Assembly: GCA_037157565.1 (NCBI GenBank)
Contig: JAZHRO010000063.1
Coordinates: 91,478,001 to 91,542,000, forward strand
Direction: 5' to 3'
Length of the DNA stretch: 64,000 bases
From: Thalassia testudinum
Lineage: Eukaryota > Streptophyta > Magnoliopsida > Alismatales > Hydrocharitaceae
The notes below the pieces were generated by a model that ran no database searches, was not told where the DNA came from, and saw only the letters and a program-made list of their open reading frames with translations. The position numbers and the translations under genes are program-made. Below, in pieces: positions 45,145 to 56,505 of this stretch. Every line of letters begins with the position of its first letter. The stretch's first letter is position 1.

Positions 45145-46650
45145 GAGGAAGAAGGCAAGCATAGCCATGCCCTGGCTGTGCAGGGCAAGCATGCAGCAGA
45201 GAATGGCGCGAGGAAGGTCTAGCCATGCCATGCAGCTGCGGAGAAGAAAGTCAAATAAAAATAAAAAAATAAAAATAAAGATGGTGAATTTATGAGGCAG
45301 CACTTGAGGAATACGTTAATTTCAAGGCCATTTTATTCACTCTCCTCCCCTCTCAAATAAATGCATGCATGCGTTTATTTTTACAAATGCGACTATGGCT
45401 ATCTAATCTACACTGGCAATGCTTGGAAATAGCACAAGATGGCACAATTGTCGGTGTATTTTTGCTGTGCAATCAGTAGTGCGGTGAGGCTGAGCGAAGG
45501 GAGAGTGTGGTGGAGAGAATGAAGTTGAGGGCATGAATGTCGTAGTCATGGATGTCGATACAGTCATAGCTACGGGGAGGAATGGCGTGGAGCGAGGAAG
45601 GAGGGTGGCGGTCGCAGTAGTGGTTCCCTCCTATCACTGCTGAGAATGAGAACAGGGGTGAGGTGGTGCTGGCTATCGAGGAGGAGAGCATTCATTCTAC
45701 ACGCTCGCATAGTCAGCAAGAGAGGCGAGGGTGTGGTCGGTGCAGTGGGCATCGACGGGTGTTGAATGTAGGAGAGAGAGATTGAGGGTGGTAGCGCGTG
45801 AGTTGATGAGATAGAGGGAGATCCATGCACTCTGAACAGAGAGAGATGGTGTCACTGTCGAGATCAAAGAGGGGGAGATGTGGAGGTTGCATGCAGGCAG
45901 GACGTATGTGGGAGGGGGAAGGAAAAGAACGGTGGTCCGATCTTCAGTCAAAGAATGTGAGGAGCAAGAGTTGAAGTGTAGCATGCGCCTGTGCATGGAG
46001 TCGATCGCAGGAGGGGGCTCTCTGGTGTGAGAGGGCGTGTGAGGGGGTTAAGATGAAGGTGGGGGGATGGTGCATACATGTACGTAGGTAAGAGAAAGAT
46101 GAGAAAAAGAGGGTCATGGGGGTGGAGAGGGGTTTGGCAGTCTCTGTTAGTGAGAGGGAGAGAGAGATTAAGTGGGGGAAAGAAAGGGTGGTGCACATGC
46201 AAAGCGGTGTGGGAGTAGGGGCTTTCTCAGCATGGTCGGGTTTGTGATTAAGAGGAGAGAGAATCGTGGTTTGCGTGGGTTTCCAAAATATAGGAGAAGA
46301 CTTCACGAGAGTTGGGGGGGTTTCGGTCCTATGTGTGATCCTAGAGGGGAAAGTGCTCCCCCATACAATCCCATTAATCCCTCTCCAAAATAAATGATTC
46401 CCACCAATTTTACCTTCCTAAAAAGAAATCTTTCCTAAACTTTGGTACCCATTTAAAGAGCCAAGATGATATTCCAAGTAAGTGCCCTCAATTAATCCAG
46501 CAAAAATCTACACACGAAAATAATATATCAATATGCATTCCGAGTATAAGAAAAATGTAATAGTAAATCATGAGCTTACTAATTTCTCAATGTAATAGTG
46601 CTTGAAATCTATTTCCAACTCCAAATTAAGTGCTCTTAGGCATAATTAAA

Positions 46651-46711
46651 ATCCACTAAAGTGGATCTATCAAATACCCCATTGCCTAAGTTTTGCTAGT
46701 CCCAAGCAAAA
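46651..46711 (-). other. PPT of element D bracketed by two hairpins
   Basis: Tip hairpin ATCCACT-AA-AGTGGAT (46651-46666), PPT TTAGGCAATGGGGTATT on the minus strand, and upstream hairpin TTTTGCT/AGCAAAA (46691-46711). Confidence 0.75.
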
Positions 46712-47133
46712 TCATTTGGAGCATAACCAGATCTCTAGACTAGAATTTGTCATCAGGATGCCTTATCATGCCTTACCTCTAAAAACTAGTTTGAAATACT
46801 ATCCCTAGGACTTAAGGTACTCAAGTACTAGTCAAGATACAGGCTTGATCGGCTTCAGCTTTGCTTCATTAACAAAGGTTTCTTAGTCTCCCAATGCTTG
46901 CCCAAGGATATGTTGACCCTAGAGATTAAAGCACCTGTGCGTTTGTGCATGTGGTCTAGATACAACTTGCCAACACTTTCTTTTTTTTTGGAATGGAGAT
47001 GAAGGATATATATATTTCAAGATTTTTCTTATTTTTGTAATTTTTTGTGAATCCTCTAAATCTAACCTCGGATTAGCTCTCAACATGGTTTGTGTTAGAT
47101 TCCTTGTTCCCATCATTGATCCTCGAAGGGTCG

Positions 47134-47280
47134 TTGGCATTTGATGCTTTGGGATAGCACTGCCCATGGCAATCCTAAGAACCCTGGCAATCAATAGTTC
47201 GTGATAGTGCCGCCCATGGCATTCTTTAGCTAATCCAGGCCCTGGCAATCGTCATTTCGAGATAATGCTGCCCATGGCAC
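47134..47280. repeat. Imperfect triple repeat in element D tail
   Basis: Three units of 40-60 bases share TGGCAATC..TTCG.GATA and GCCCATGGCA: starts near 47134, 47184 and 47242. No coding meaning seen. Confidence 0.7.
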
Positions 47281-47939
47281 CTGAACAACACAATGCGCTT
47301 ACAAGCCCCCGGTAGGATATATAAATATCCTAAGAGACAAATGCCAAGGAGATGATATGTTATAACACATCCTGAATCATAGTATTTACTCCTCTCATGC
47401 GGAAGAAACTCTTTTAATCAACTTGTGTTTTCGAGCCTTTCCTAAGTCAGATCCTCAAGAAAACTATTTTTCAGATGGAGAAAATTTTGAAATTATTCTT
47501 CATTAAGTATACTGAACCAAACCAGTGTGTGAGATGTGGATGCGTAAGTTACTAAAAACCTACAAATCAAAGGGTAGAGAAGGTGGCCAGATACTCCCTA
47601 AGCCTTTGACTTAATAATACATTAGCTTCTCAACTCTTCAATTACTTGAATAATCCATATCATAACAAATACTCAAATTTTTAAGCCAAACAGGCCCTAG
47701 AGGCCTAAAGTTAGTATATCTCACTTATCTCCTAAGGTTTGGCACTTCAGGTCTTACGTAATCATTCATTCTAGCTCATAACTTAGGTAGACTCTTCCAT
47801 AATGAAATGCTGAGACTAACACAATTTAGATCCTTTTTCTCTCTCTGTCTCTTTTTTTCTCTTCTTTCTTTTTTGTAAATCAATGCACTAGCTACATGCA
47901 TGCAAAGTATGTATAAATGCTATGTACAACATCAGGTTA

Positions 47940-47980
47940 TACCACCCCATGCCTAAATTGTGTAATGTCCTCATTGTATA
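47940..47980 (-). other. Internal PPT-like block of element D
   Basis: The minus strand reads CAATGAGGACATTACAC then TTTAGGCATGGGGTGG, 1.27 kb upstream of the 3' PPT. Confidence 0.6.
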
Positions 47981-48049
47981 CAAAAGGGTAGATAGTACCT
48001 GAAGAAGAGTTTGGCTTCCTCCCAACAAGCTAAACTGCCAAGTCCTGCA

Positions 48050-50218
48050 AATCGGGGTTTAGAAAAGAAGCAAAGGGAGACCCAAAAAAGATACGTAAAA
48101 AAGTGGGCCTAGTGAATAGTTAACCCAAGATGGTGGAAAGCTGGTGATGGAGAGTGATGCCAAGTGCTTGCCATACATAGGTGAGAATAGGATATTCTTG
48201 GGCCACCTTTGGAGGTCTCACATGATACTCATGAACAGTGACCTTTGGGAGTGCAGGGGGAGGAGGCAAAGTCTCCTCAAGCAGAGGTGTGTGGGGAACA
48301 GAGAGTACTAAGAGGAACACCCTAAGGTTGATGGATTGACCTTGACAATCATCAATCCATACCTACCACTCTACTATAGGATGTATCGGTTTAGTTATTC
48401 CCCTGTAGAGAAGAAATGTGAGCAGAGACTTGAGGAAGTTGGTTTCAAAGGAGTTTAAGTCTCTAAGTTGTGGGGTGGTGAAGGGAGTCAAAGAGGGCTT
48501 GAGAGGTTCAACATTCATCCCCAACAACCATTCCAATTCCTAAATGTCATCCCTAGCAGCCTTAGTAAATAATTGAATTTCATCCTGCCTATCATTAGGG
48601 CACTCATCCTGGAATGCGGCCAACTATTCGCCCTCCATATTGGACTAATCAAGGTTAGTCCCCATTTCATAATCATTTGAAGGTAGGTTGGAAGCAATAA
48701 GAGTGAGATTGTCCTCAACAACGATATCCCAAGTTCTTTCTCGATTCTAGGATCTTGACCTTGGGATGTATAGATTCCCTCAACAAGAGTATCAATTGCT
48801 TCCATTTCTTCCCAATTTTTGAGAGGATGGTCCTCATAATCAAAAGTGGGTAGGAATGCAGATTTGGCTAAATCAATATGATCCTCAGGGGTTAAGTCCT
48901 AAAAAAAACATACTCCCCCTAGAGTCACTCCATACTTTGAGTTTAGGCCCCTTAAACTCATCATCATCCTCTATATTTTTGCCCTCTTACCTTGAGACTC
49001 AGGAAAATCCTCGATGCCAAGATCAAGTACTTCAATTGTTTCCTTATCCTCCTCAAAAATTAAATCTTCATGTTCCCAAGACCAAAATTAATCCAAGTCA
49101 TCTAATTCAGTATCAATTCCCTTAGAGGAACCTATGTTGGGCACATGTAAATTCTCAGAATGTTGTATGGCAGGTGTTGGTTCCCCAAGTGAAGAGTTAG
49201 TATTTTTATTATTGACTCCCAAAATGATTTTTTCTGACACCCAAGAGTCATGAGATTTATTAACTTTAGAATCACAATCCTTAGGGAAATCTAACTAAGG
49301 TGCAAGGTCCTCAGAGGGGTAAGGTGTAGGCTCGAAATCCCTAGGATGGGGTGTAGATTCCAGCTAAAAATCAAGAATGAGAGTTGGGTTGACTATTTTA
49401 TTAGGACCCTTTTCATCAATTGTAACAAAGATACTATCATTCAGGTTGAGTTCATCTAATGGGACCATCTTCCCCTTTCATTGGATCCAATAAAGCTCAG
49501 GTGGAAAGTTTAAGGGATCCTCCTCTTCTGGTTACCACCATTCTACATCACAATTCATTGAGTGGCTACTTCTTTCAATTTCCAGTTTGTCCATGTAGGT
49601 CACCACACCCTTAATGCAAGGACTACTCAAAGAAGGATTATCAAGTATAAAGGGGTCTACATTATCCTCAAGAAGGTAGGTATACTCCATGATTGAGTCC
49701 CTAATGTCCCCTTCCATCATATGGCGTGGCTCTCTGAAGGGAGATGCATCTAGCGTGGAGGGGTTAGAATCAACCTCATGGGAGTAAATCAGGTGACTAA
49801 TTTCTTCCTTGAATTGGTGACTTGTCCTTAAAGACTCTCCTAAAGATTCCATCATTTCCATATGTTATTTTTGCATTTCACACTTGAATGTGGAGAGGCT
49901 ATCATTCTTTTAAGGAGGAAAATCAAGCTCAGGATTATAATACCTTGGAGTTTCTGTCCAACCATTAAAATCATCCAAGGAGGGTGGGTTGGGTATGTCT
50001 AAAGTGTGTGGCATATCAGAGAAGATGTATCCCACTCCTAGGTTCTGCTCATAATTACAGAATTGGGGATTAACCGGACCAATGCTCCTATAGTTGGAGT
50101 ACAAAGGTTCCCATTGATCATCAGGATATCCATCAGAGGATGGATAAGTGCAGGTCATGGGTCAGGGATGAGGTGTTTGGGGGTGAGGGTAAGAAGTATC
50201 ATAGTTGTTGTGATCCAT
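48050..50218 (-). pseudogene. Tyr/Pro-rich then acidic protein of element D
   Basis: Starts MDHNNYDTSYPHPQT (50218), with a stop soon after. The N-terminal part has GWTETPRYY and ELDFPP as in element C. A stop after EMQK (near 49865) sits at the same codon as in C, followed by MEMMESLGESLR, matching MESMGEMLR of C. The middle is Glu/Asp/Ser-rich (48800-49530, many stops). The C-terminal segment, WQALGITLHHQLSTI (48120-48200), matches element C. Function unknown; place and order say it is the family's only protein. Confidence 0.6.
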
Positions 50219-50341
50219 TTGAAAATAAGTCTTGAAAAACACACCCCTAATCAAACGCAATGCAATGGGACTCTCCTTTTGTTTAAAGATAGATTAGGTC
50301 TTTAAGCTATCCTCCAAACTACCCTCAAAGTTGTGAAATGG

Positions 50342-52130
50342 GGTCAAGTTCACGACCGTCTGTTCCCACTATAGTGTTATAAGAGGACAAATGTAACTTG
50401 AGATCCTTGATAGGCTCTTTGGAGAAGAGGGGAGGACAATTATGTTATCTCTTAGTGGCTAAACAACTTTCTCAATCAATTACATGTCCTAGGCCAACTT
50501 TCGTTAACACAAAAAATTTTTGCTCAGTCGGTCGAACATAATAAGGATTCGTTCCCACTATGGTTGTGTCTATTTCACTTCACAAAAATTCATTAGATTT
50601 AAAAACAATTTTGTTAACACCAAAACATAGAAAAGGTGGAACTAGATTTCAACAATCTTCGCCTTTTTGGTATTGACAAAACAAAAGAAATACACATATT
50701 TTAAAGATAGAAACTAAATAAGAGAAGGAATAAAAAAAACTCCAAAAGGAGTGAATCCTCCCCCTCAAACTAAGCTTACTCTTTCAAATATGCATATTAC
50801 ACTTTTTCTCCCTCTTTTTGTCAACTAAAAAAAAACTAATAGAAGTATGCATGTAACATGCTAAGCATTCAAAAGTAAGAACATGCTAAGCAATCAAAAG
50901 TTCATTACATCATGACAAGCATCCAAGCAAAAGCCAAATAGTCGCATACATCAAACTTGAAGATAGTTCAAACTACATAATTGTTAAACTTGAAACAAAA
51001 TGAAGTGCGAGGCCTTTTTCTAATGTATTTCTGAAGATGAGTTGAAAGCATGACATTGTTACCACCATCATCATCATCATCGTCATCACTATCGTCGTCT
51101 TAACCATCTTCAGCTTTGTCTTCGTCTTCAATTTCCTCATCATCTTCAGCATAAGAAATGTCTTCATCTTCATTAATGTCTTCTTCCTTATCTCCATCAC
51201 TAAGAATAGGCTCTTCTTCCTCCATTTCTTGAGAGACTTGTGATGGATCTTGGAAGTGCTTTTGTCTTCTCTCACTAAATTCCATCTGTGCCTTTGGTTG
51301 AGTACGCTTCCATTACTTAGGTTGTTGAGTGGAAGAAGCAAAATGGGAAGACTCAAGAGAAAGCTCATGAAACTTATGTTCCATGTGACGCATGCTGAAG
51401 TTTAAATTGGTGAGATTTTGACCAATGTAATTGAATGTGTTAACCATGGTTGGGTCGGGTCAAGGTAAATGGCACAAATTAACCCAAGGCATTTCGGCTT
51501 CAAGATATGGGTAGATCATAGGAACAAAGTTAGAAGATGAGCTCGAAACTTGATGAGAAGAAGATTGAGCATTGGGATCAACTTGCTCATCTTCATCGTC
51601 ATTGGATGATTCTTCCCCGATGAGTTTTACCCCCATTTTCTTGAAAGTAGACCACTTGAAGTAGACCATCTTTCTAAGTGTGATAAAATTGGAGAGATAG
51701 ACCCTACTCTTGATAAGAATATGAGAGACTAAAATATCAAGAGAAAATTCACGGTAATGTGGTTGAAGAAAATGAATAAATACCATGTTCTAGTTGACAG
51801 GGAAGCTAGTGATAATAGCATAGATTAGGGGTAAAATGTTAGTGGGAATTTTGTGAAATCTCGAATATTTAGCCCTAAGCTTCCATGTTAAAATACAAAA
51901 TAAGACTCTAGAAAATAAAGTCATATTGGGGGCAACATGTGTACTTGTAGAGCACACACAAGCCTGCATGTATCGATACTGGTCATGTGTATCGGTACTA
52001 GTTGGTTCAAGATCCAACATAAAATTGTGCTAGTACTGGTATAGGTTATCAGTACTGGTACATGCTACCCATAGCAGGCACTACTACAACCAGCAAGTAT
52101 CAATACCTATTCGCACGTAAAATCACAGTT
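50342..52130 (-). mobile_element. 3' end of a Ty1/copia-like element, minus strand
   Basis: The minus strand shows a PPT-like ACCAAAAAGGCGAAGAT (50655-50671) joined to TGTTGAAATC, the start of an LTR of which only about 310 bases (50342-50654) remain. Upstream of the PPT lies a decayed acidic protein gene. The LTR piece holds two copies of a GTTCCCACTAT phrase (near 50365 and 50552). Confidence 0.5.
50968..52020 (-). pseudogene. Acidic protein next to copia 3' LTR, plant-transposon-protein-like
   Basis: One frame with three or more stops. N-terminal part: KLRAKYSRFHKIPTNILPLIYA, then FLQPHYREFSLDILVSHILI, YLSNFITLRKMVYF and FKKMGVKLIGEES. This is the order and flavour of the 'putative plant transposon protein' domain found in retroelement-derived genes (recognised by pattern, not searched). 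C-terminal part is Asp/Glu-rich, ending in a run of Asp. It lies where SIRE-type copia elements keep an extra 3' ORF. The stop in VN-NMV fits a Trp codon changed to TAG. Confidence 0.45.
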
Positions 52131-52133
52131 TTG

Positions 52134-52258
52134 AATATCTTCATTGTAGTATAGAGGGAAAGTACATCGACAAATAAAATATAGTGAGATGATAAGTCTC
52201 GGTCGAACTCAGGGAGGTGGAAAGACAAATTTCTAATGAAATTTGTAACTTAATTTAT
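52134..52258 (-). mobile_element. U5 fragment of another minus-strand LTR
   Basis: Contains cgacaaataaaatatag and gtctcggtcgaactcaggg, the U5 motif, just left of the complete LTR of element E, which has its own U5 motif at 52300-52380. So two LTR ends lie head to tail here. Confidence 0.5.
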
Positions 52259-53951
52259 GTTCGTCACCGCTAGATGCGTTAGAAAAGTTCGATATTATCG
52301 TCGTAGTGCAAATCGCGATGGAACAAATAAATTTATAAGAACTGGGAGTACCGGGTTGTTCGTAGGGAGGCAATCACGATCTATATGGAAGCTTTTCAGA
52401 AAACTCATTCTAAATAGACATATATATGTATATATGTATAGATCCTATATCCAAAAGATCAAAATTTTCTTGCATGCATAAACAATTTTTTAAAATAAAG
52501 ATTGCTATGCCAAACAATAACTAGAGAGAGAGAGAGAGAGATAGGATGATTCTGTTTGTGGGATTCTTGTGTGAAGCACAACAGCACTTCAGATCCAGAG
52601 CGTCGGGATGAAGGTCGGAGCAGAGTTGCAGAGGGAAAGAGGTCTAGAAGATAGATGGTGAAAGTTGTATTTGAGATGGAAGAGATGTTTGGAAGATACC
52701 TTCAACAGGGGGCCTTAGGCCTCTTTTTTTAGCTTTGATGAGGGGCAAAGTGGGCTTTTTGGCCCTCCAACTTGTGTAACAACCCCTGGGCGATCAGATT
52801 TGTTGATCGGAAGATCAACAGGCCAAATTGCACCTAAAAATAGCCTCCAACGTGACTTCATCATGCGGATTGAACCTGGGCTTGACACGTGGCAGCTTCG
52901 CAGCCCTTGATCCCTGAACTGCAGGTTCAGCGTGTGCCTCGCACTCGCCCACTCGTTTCCCTCTCTCTTTGCGTGCGTGTTTCACATTCAAATCGTACTA
53001 ATGCTCCTTGGCTGTTCGATCTTACGATCTAATGACTTAAATCAAGCTTGCCACCGCCTTTTGAATTAGCACGTGAGATCGCGCATTACGTGCACGTTGG
53101 ATCTTGCAGCTACGGAGAGCTCTGATCGCACCACGCGTTCTCATCCCCGCACTTTGATCAAGATTTGATGGCCGAATAGCACGTGCTTCCACCACCTTTC
53201 CCAACTTGCGTTGAGCATGGATCGAACATGCGTTGCTTGTTCCTGCACAAGCACACTCTTCGCTGCGTTGTTTCACCCGTTGTGTCAAGTTTCCAATTCG
53301 TGTGCGGCTGCTCTCAACCATTGGATGGAAATCCAATGGCTGATAATCTTCCTTCCTTGATGGCATGGGGGTGGGGCATTGTCATGGCCGCTTTGTGGCC
53401 ATTGGATGACGATCTAACGACCCACAAAGAGCGGGGCATTCCCTTCAAAAATTGGAGCAGCAACGCTGGGTGGTTGCGATGGCACCACGTGGCACCATTG
53501 TGGTTGTCCATCTTCTTTTCTTTGTAACTGGTGATGTAGGTCTCCAAACGGGTTGATTTTTGTGCCATTAGACTGTGATCGTTGATACGGATTCATCCGT
53601 GCGGTCGGATCCTTCATCCAAGGCTTGGATTTTTGTTATCATGCTCCTTGACCTCCAGTATTGTATGGACTACACATGGTGCTATGGTTGTCTGATCAAG
53701 ATGATTCCGGAAGTGTTGGACTCCTATCGTCATTCTGATCAGATCTGTATGGTTTGATCTGTCATTTGTGGCTTCGAATCATCTGCAATTAATTTCATCT
53801 CTCTTTTAGTGCATAAAATGACAATATTATTTATGCAACTAACAAACTAACTATTATGAAAGTTACGACACTTATGCATGTATTGTTCCTAAGTTATGCT
53901 AGAATCCAACTTAATTCAGGTAATTTAGGTCGCATGATTGTAGTGCAATCA
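52259..53951 (-). mobile_element. 3' LTR of element E
   Basis: TGTTCGTCACC...GTGCAATCA, colinear with solo LTR 3124-4804. U3 holds a perfect palindrome CCATTGGAT/ATCCAATGG (53318-53339), a G-box palindrome (53479-53498) and the tip hairpin (53935-53951, one mismatch). The TATA region is degraded to TTTTTTTAG near 52722. Confidence 0.75.
53479..53498. promoter_or_regulatory. Perfect G-box palindrome in U3 of element E
   Basis: ATGGCACCACGTGGCACCAT is nearly self-complementary (pairs except GCA/GCA), with CACGTG at 53486-53491. Confidence 0.6.
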
Positions 53952-53987
53952 CACCCCCATGCCTGAATCTTGCTAGTCACTAGCAAG
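53952..53987 (-). other. PPT and upstream hairpin of element E
   Basis: The minus strand reads hairpin CTTGCTAG-TGA-CTAGCAAG (53969-53987, perfect 8-base arms), then TTCAGGCATGGGGGTG joined to the LTR. Confidence 0.8.
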
Positions 53988-54829
53988 TGCAAGACTAAAT
54001 GCACAGTGGTTCTACATGATTGATTTCTATCAAGAGTTTGACTGGAGATTTATTTCTTTTATTTTCATCCAAAACTTTAGAAATCCAGACAATCATGAAA
54101 GTGTTTTGTTGTAGCCTATGCAATGGATCCAAGTGAAAAGCCAATCCACATCTAAAGCTCATACTTGACCCTTAGTAAAATTCTATTGGGATAGGCAGAC
54201 TTCTTCCCTCGAGGTTATAAAGTAGTCTGTAAATTCAGGCCCGGCTTTTAGCTTAGGTAGAAGATACTTTGAGTCTAGAGGATTTATATGTGGTGGCTGA
54301 TACTTATCTGGTGTACATATAGACTAGTACTTTAGAACATAGATTTTCAGACTATTAAATATTTCAACTCAAAGAGAGGTGGAGAAACTGTGCTCTCTTT
54401 ATTTCCTTTATACTCACTCTCTCTCTTTCTTTTTTTCTTTCTTTTTCTTTTTGTTCTTTTTTTCTTATCTTTTCTTTTCTTTCTTTTAGAGCTCACAACC
54501 TCACCAGATTTGTCAGTCTATTTGGTGGTCTCTCCTGGCATTAACACTTTGATTAGGTTCTGATAGCCCTATGACCAAGTTAGATTTCCTCAGCCCGTAT
54601 TTAGGTGGCTAGAAATACAGAAAAGTGGGTCAAGTCTATATTTGGTGGATCGTGAGGGTGATAGGTGTTGTTGCCTCATTACACTTGAAATAAATTCTAA
54701 ACTCATAAACTCATTTTTTTGTCTAATTTTTTTCTATGTGTATATATATATTTTCTTTTTTTTTCTTCCTCTTTATATATATTTTTTTTTTTCTCTCTTT
54801 TTTTTCTTTTCTTTTTCTTTCACATCCAT
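53988..54829 (-). mobile_element. 3' non-coding tail of element E, truncated
   Basis: Colinear with element C 28352-29100 (aactttagaaatccagac, gatccaagtgaaa, gataggca). Ends in long pyrimidine/T-rich runs (54416-54490, 54715-54820). 54830-54895 is unassigned. Confidence 0.6.
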
Positions 54830-55365
54830 ATTCTACTAATGCAACGCAGTATATGTTGTGTCTTGTGTTGGTTGTGTGGCTGAAATGATTGTTGATTATG
54901 TCGTTGTAGTACAGGGTGTACAATATAACATTAAGGATGTCGTATAGTGGTGAGTATGGGTGAGTTCCAGTCATTACAACCATTATTATCATTTGCTTAT
55001 TTATCTAATTTTTACTGGTTTTGTTCCAGGTCGTTCACTGGGAGGCAATTTATTGAATTTAATTCGGTCACTCTTTGATTATCTCAAAATTTGTCTTCTT
55101 ATTCAAAAAAAAAAGAAAAACTTTACATTTTATTAAAGAATGAATGAATGTGTGTTTTATTTACCTAATTACTAAGAAATGCTTGCAAAAACACTAACTA
55201 TGAACAAGCATCAAACAATCTATTATTATACTCTAAACTATGTATTTACAAGTTATCCTATTAGTACTATCATGATAGTATATAATACATTAGACTGCAA
55301 TGGTGTAGAAATTTAACTTATTAGTCTGTTATGTACAGTAACATATACAGCAGTTTCAGTGACAG

Positions 55366-55445
55366 ATATAAGCGTCGCTAAATCTCAGAAAACACTATAT
55401 ACAACCTAAAGAGGCAAAACTGAGATCTTTAGCGACGTTTATAGT
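55366..55445. repeat. Inverted repeat with CACTA-like AGCGACG arms
   Basis: ATAAGCGTCGCTAAATCTCAG (55368-55388) pairs with a CTGAGATCTTTAGCGACG arm (55420-55437) with a two-base slip, around a 31-base loop. TTTAGCGACG-type subterminal repeats are typical of CACTA DNA transposons. No terminal CACTA or transposase found. Confidence 0.4.
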
Positions 55446-56505
55446 GTCGCTTTATTCTGTTAGTAATTATATAGATTTACTTATACGTATGTATACTAGT
55501 TATTCTTTGTTTCTCTTTCTTTCTTCATTAAGTCTCTGTTCTTTGTATTCTTAACTCCTGTTCTTCTTGTGTTCATATTTCTGTTTTCTTCTAAGTATTC
55601 ATCTTCTTCTTTCTCTTTTTATTACTCTTGTTCTTTTCTCTGTTGTTCTTGTACTCTTTGCTTTTTTCTCTCGTGTTAACCCTTTGTTCACTCTTCTGTC
55701 TTAGCATATTTCAGAGGTTGCGGTGGGGAGGGGATTAGGCTAATATCATTAGTTTAAAACGTGTTTAGTTTGCGGGCACGCTTTTCGAGGGATACACAAC
55801 ACCCTAAGGGTGGGACCAGACCTCTACTAAGCGCGCCCTAATCTCAGATTAGGTGGCTTAATTATGTCTTTAATCTCAGCACCAGGCCTCAGCCCAACGC
55901 CATATGCTCGCACACGCTCGGGCCCCCGGCCACACACACGTCACATATTTATCGCAAATCAGACAGAGTACTCAGACCAGAGCTCTACGGGTAATCGGGT
56001 CAGATGTTCGTAGGCAGTGTTTCGGGCGCCCGGCGCCCGTGACGACTGGCGTATAACAAACACAAATCACATTTATGTGGCTGCGCTTGACTTGCAGCAC
56101 ACGATGTGGTGCTATTCCAGCGCCACATCGTGCGCTGGAAATCAGGCGCAGCTGCGTCTGATCGGACTTTTGGCCCTCGATTTGGGGGCCATAAATTATT
56201 AAATAAAATAAAATAAAATATGGTTAATAAAGTATTTACATAATACTACATAATTGATTAATTAATTTTGAATTTTAAATATGTTTACTATACAAATAAA
56301 TTCGCTAAACTAGGCTGATTGTACAGGTTGATTTAGGTGATTAAATAGTTAATTACTTATAAAATAGTGAGTAAATGGTCTAATTGACCTTATACAGATT
56401 CAATTTACATACTTAAGTATTTTATACATATTTTTATTGTATATTTACGAATTTATTTCTATTTTATTTAAGTTAAACTAGCTGTTCTGGGGGTTTTAAC
56501 AGTGT

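Larger units (their letters stand above)
22994..45475 (-). mobile_element. Central Athila (Ty3/gypsy) element, duplication GTAGT, with nested element C
   Basis: The outer ends TGGTTGGGCCC (22994) and GTGCAATCA (45475) are flanked by GTAGT at 22989-22993 and 45476-45480. Reading right to left: 5' LTR (45475-42653), PBS, leader, gag core fragment, an extra LTR fragment (40903-38813), gag zinc-finger part, protease, RT, RNase H, integrase (split by element C), 3' non-coding remnant, 3' LTR remnant (25136-22994). All genes carry stops. Length without element C is about 14.3 kb. The extra LTR piece and the short 3' LTR show rearrangement after or during reverse transcription. Confidence 0.8.
42653..45475 (-). 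mobile_element. 5' LTR of central Athila (2.8 kb)
   Basis: The most complete of the three copies. U3 44906-45475 has a 13-base-arm hairpin (44972-45003) and a TATA box on the minus strand near 45137-45144, so R-U5 is about 2.45 kb and includes the (TA)n tract. The U3 tip reads TGATTGCACAGCAA on the minus strand, a half-kept tip hairpin. Confidence 0.75.
22343..46672 (-). mobile_element. 3' LTR of element D, split by the central Athila
   Basis: Left piece 22343-22988 starts TGATAGAAGC and has the U5 motif (ctccacaaggaggcaata, 22620-22637) expected near that end. Right piece 45481-46672 ends ATCCACT-AA-AGTGGAT plus CTATCA. The pieces abut the two GTAGT copies that flank the Athila, so together they form one LTR of about 1.84 kb, close to the 1.68-1.69 kb of related element C. 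The 5' LTR of D is not in the window. Confidence 0.65.
46673..50341 (-). mobile_element. Internal domain of element D (pol-less, 5' end missing)
   Basis: Runs from the PPT (46673-46690) to about 50341, where copia-like LTR sequence takes over. It contains the 3' tail, a tandem repeat, the internal PPT-like block and the Tyr-rich/acidic protein remnant. No PBS or 5' LTR is found in the window. Confidence 0.65.

Noticed and set aside
47134..47280. CRISPR-like array
   Set aside because: Units are diverged and adjacent, without regular unique spacers, in a plant retrotransposon tail.
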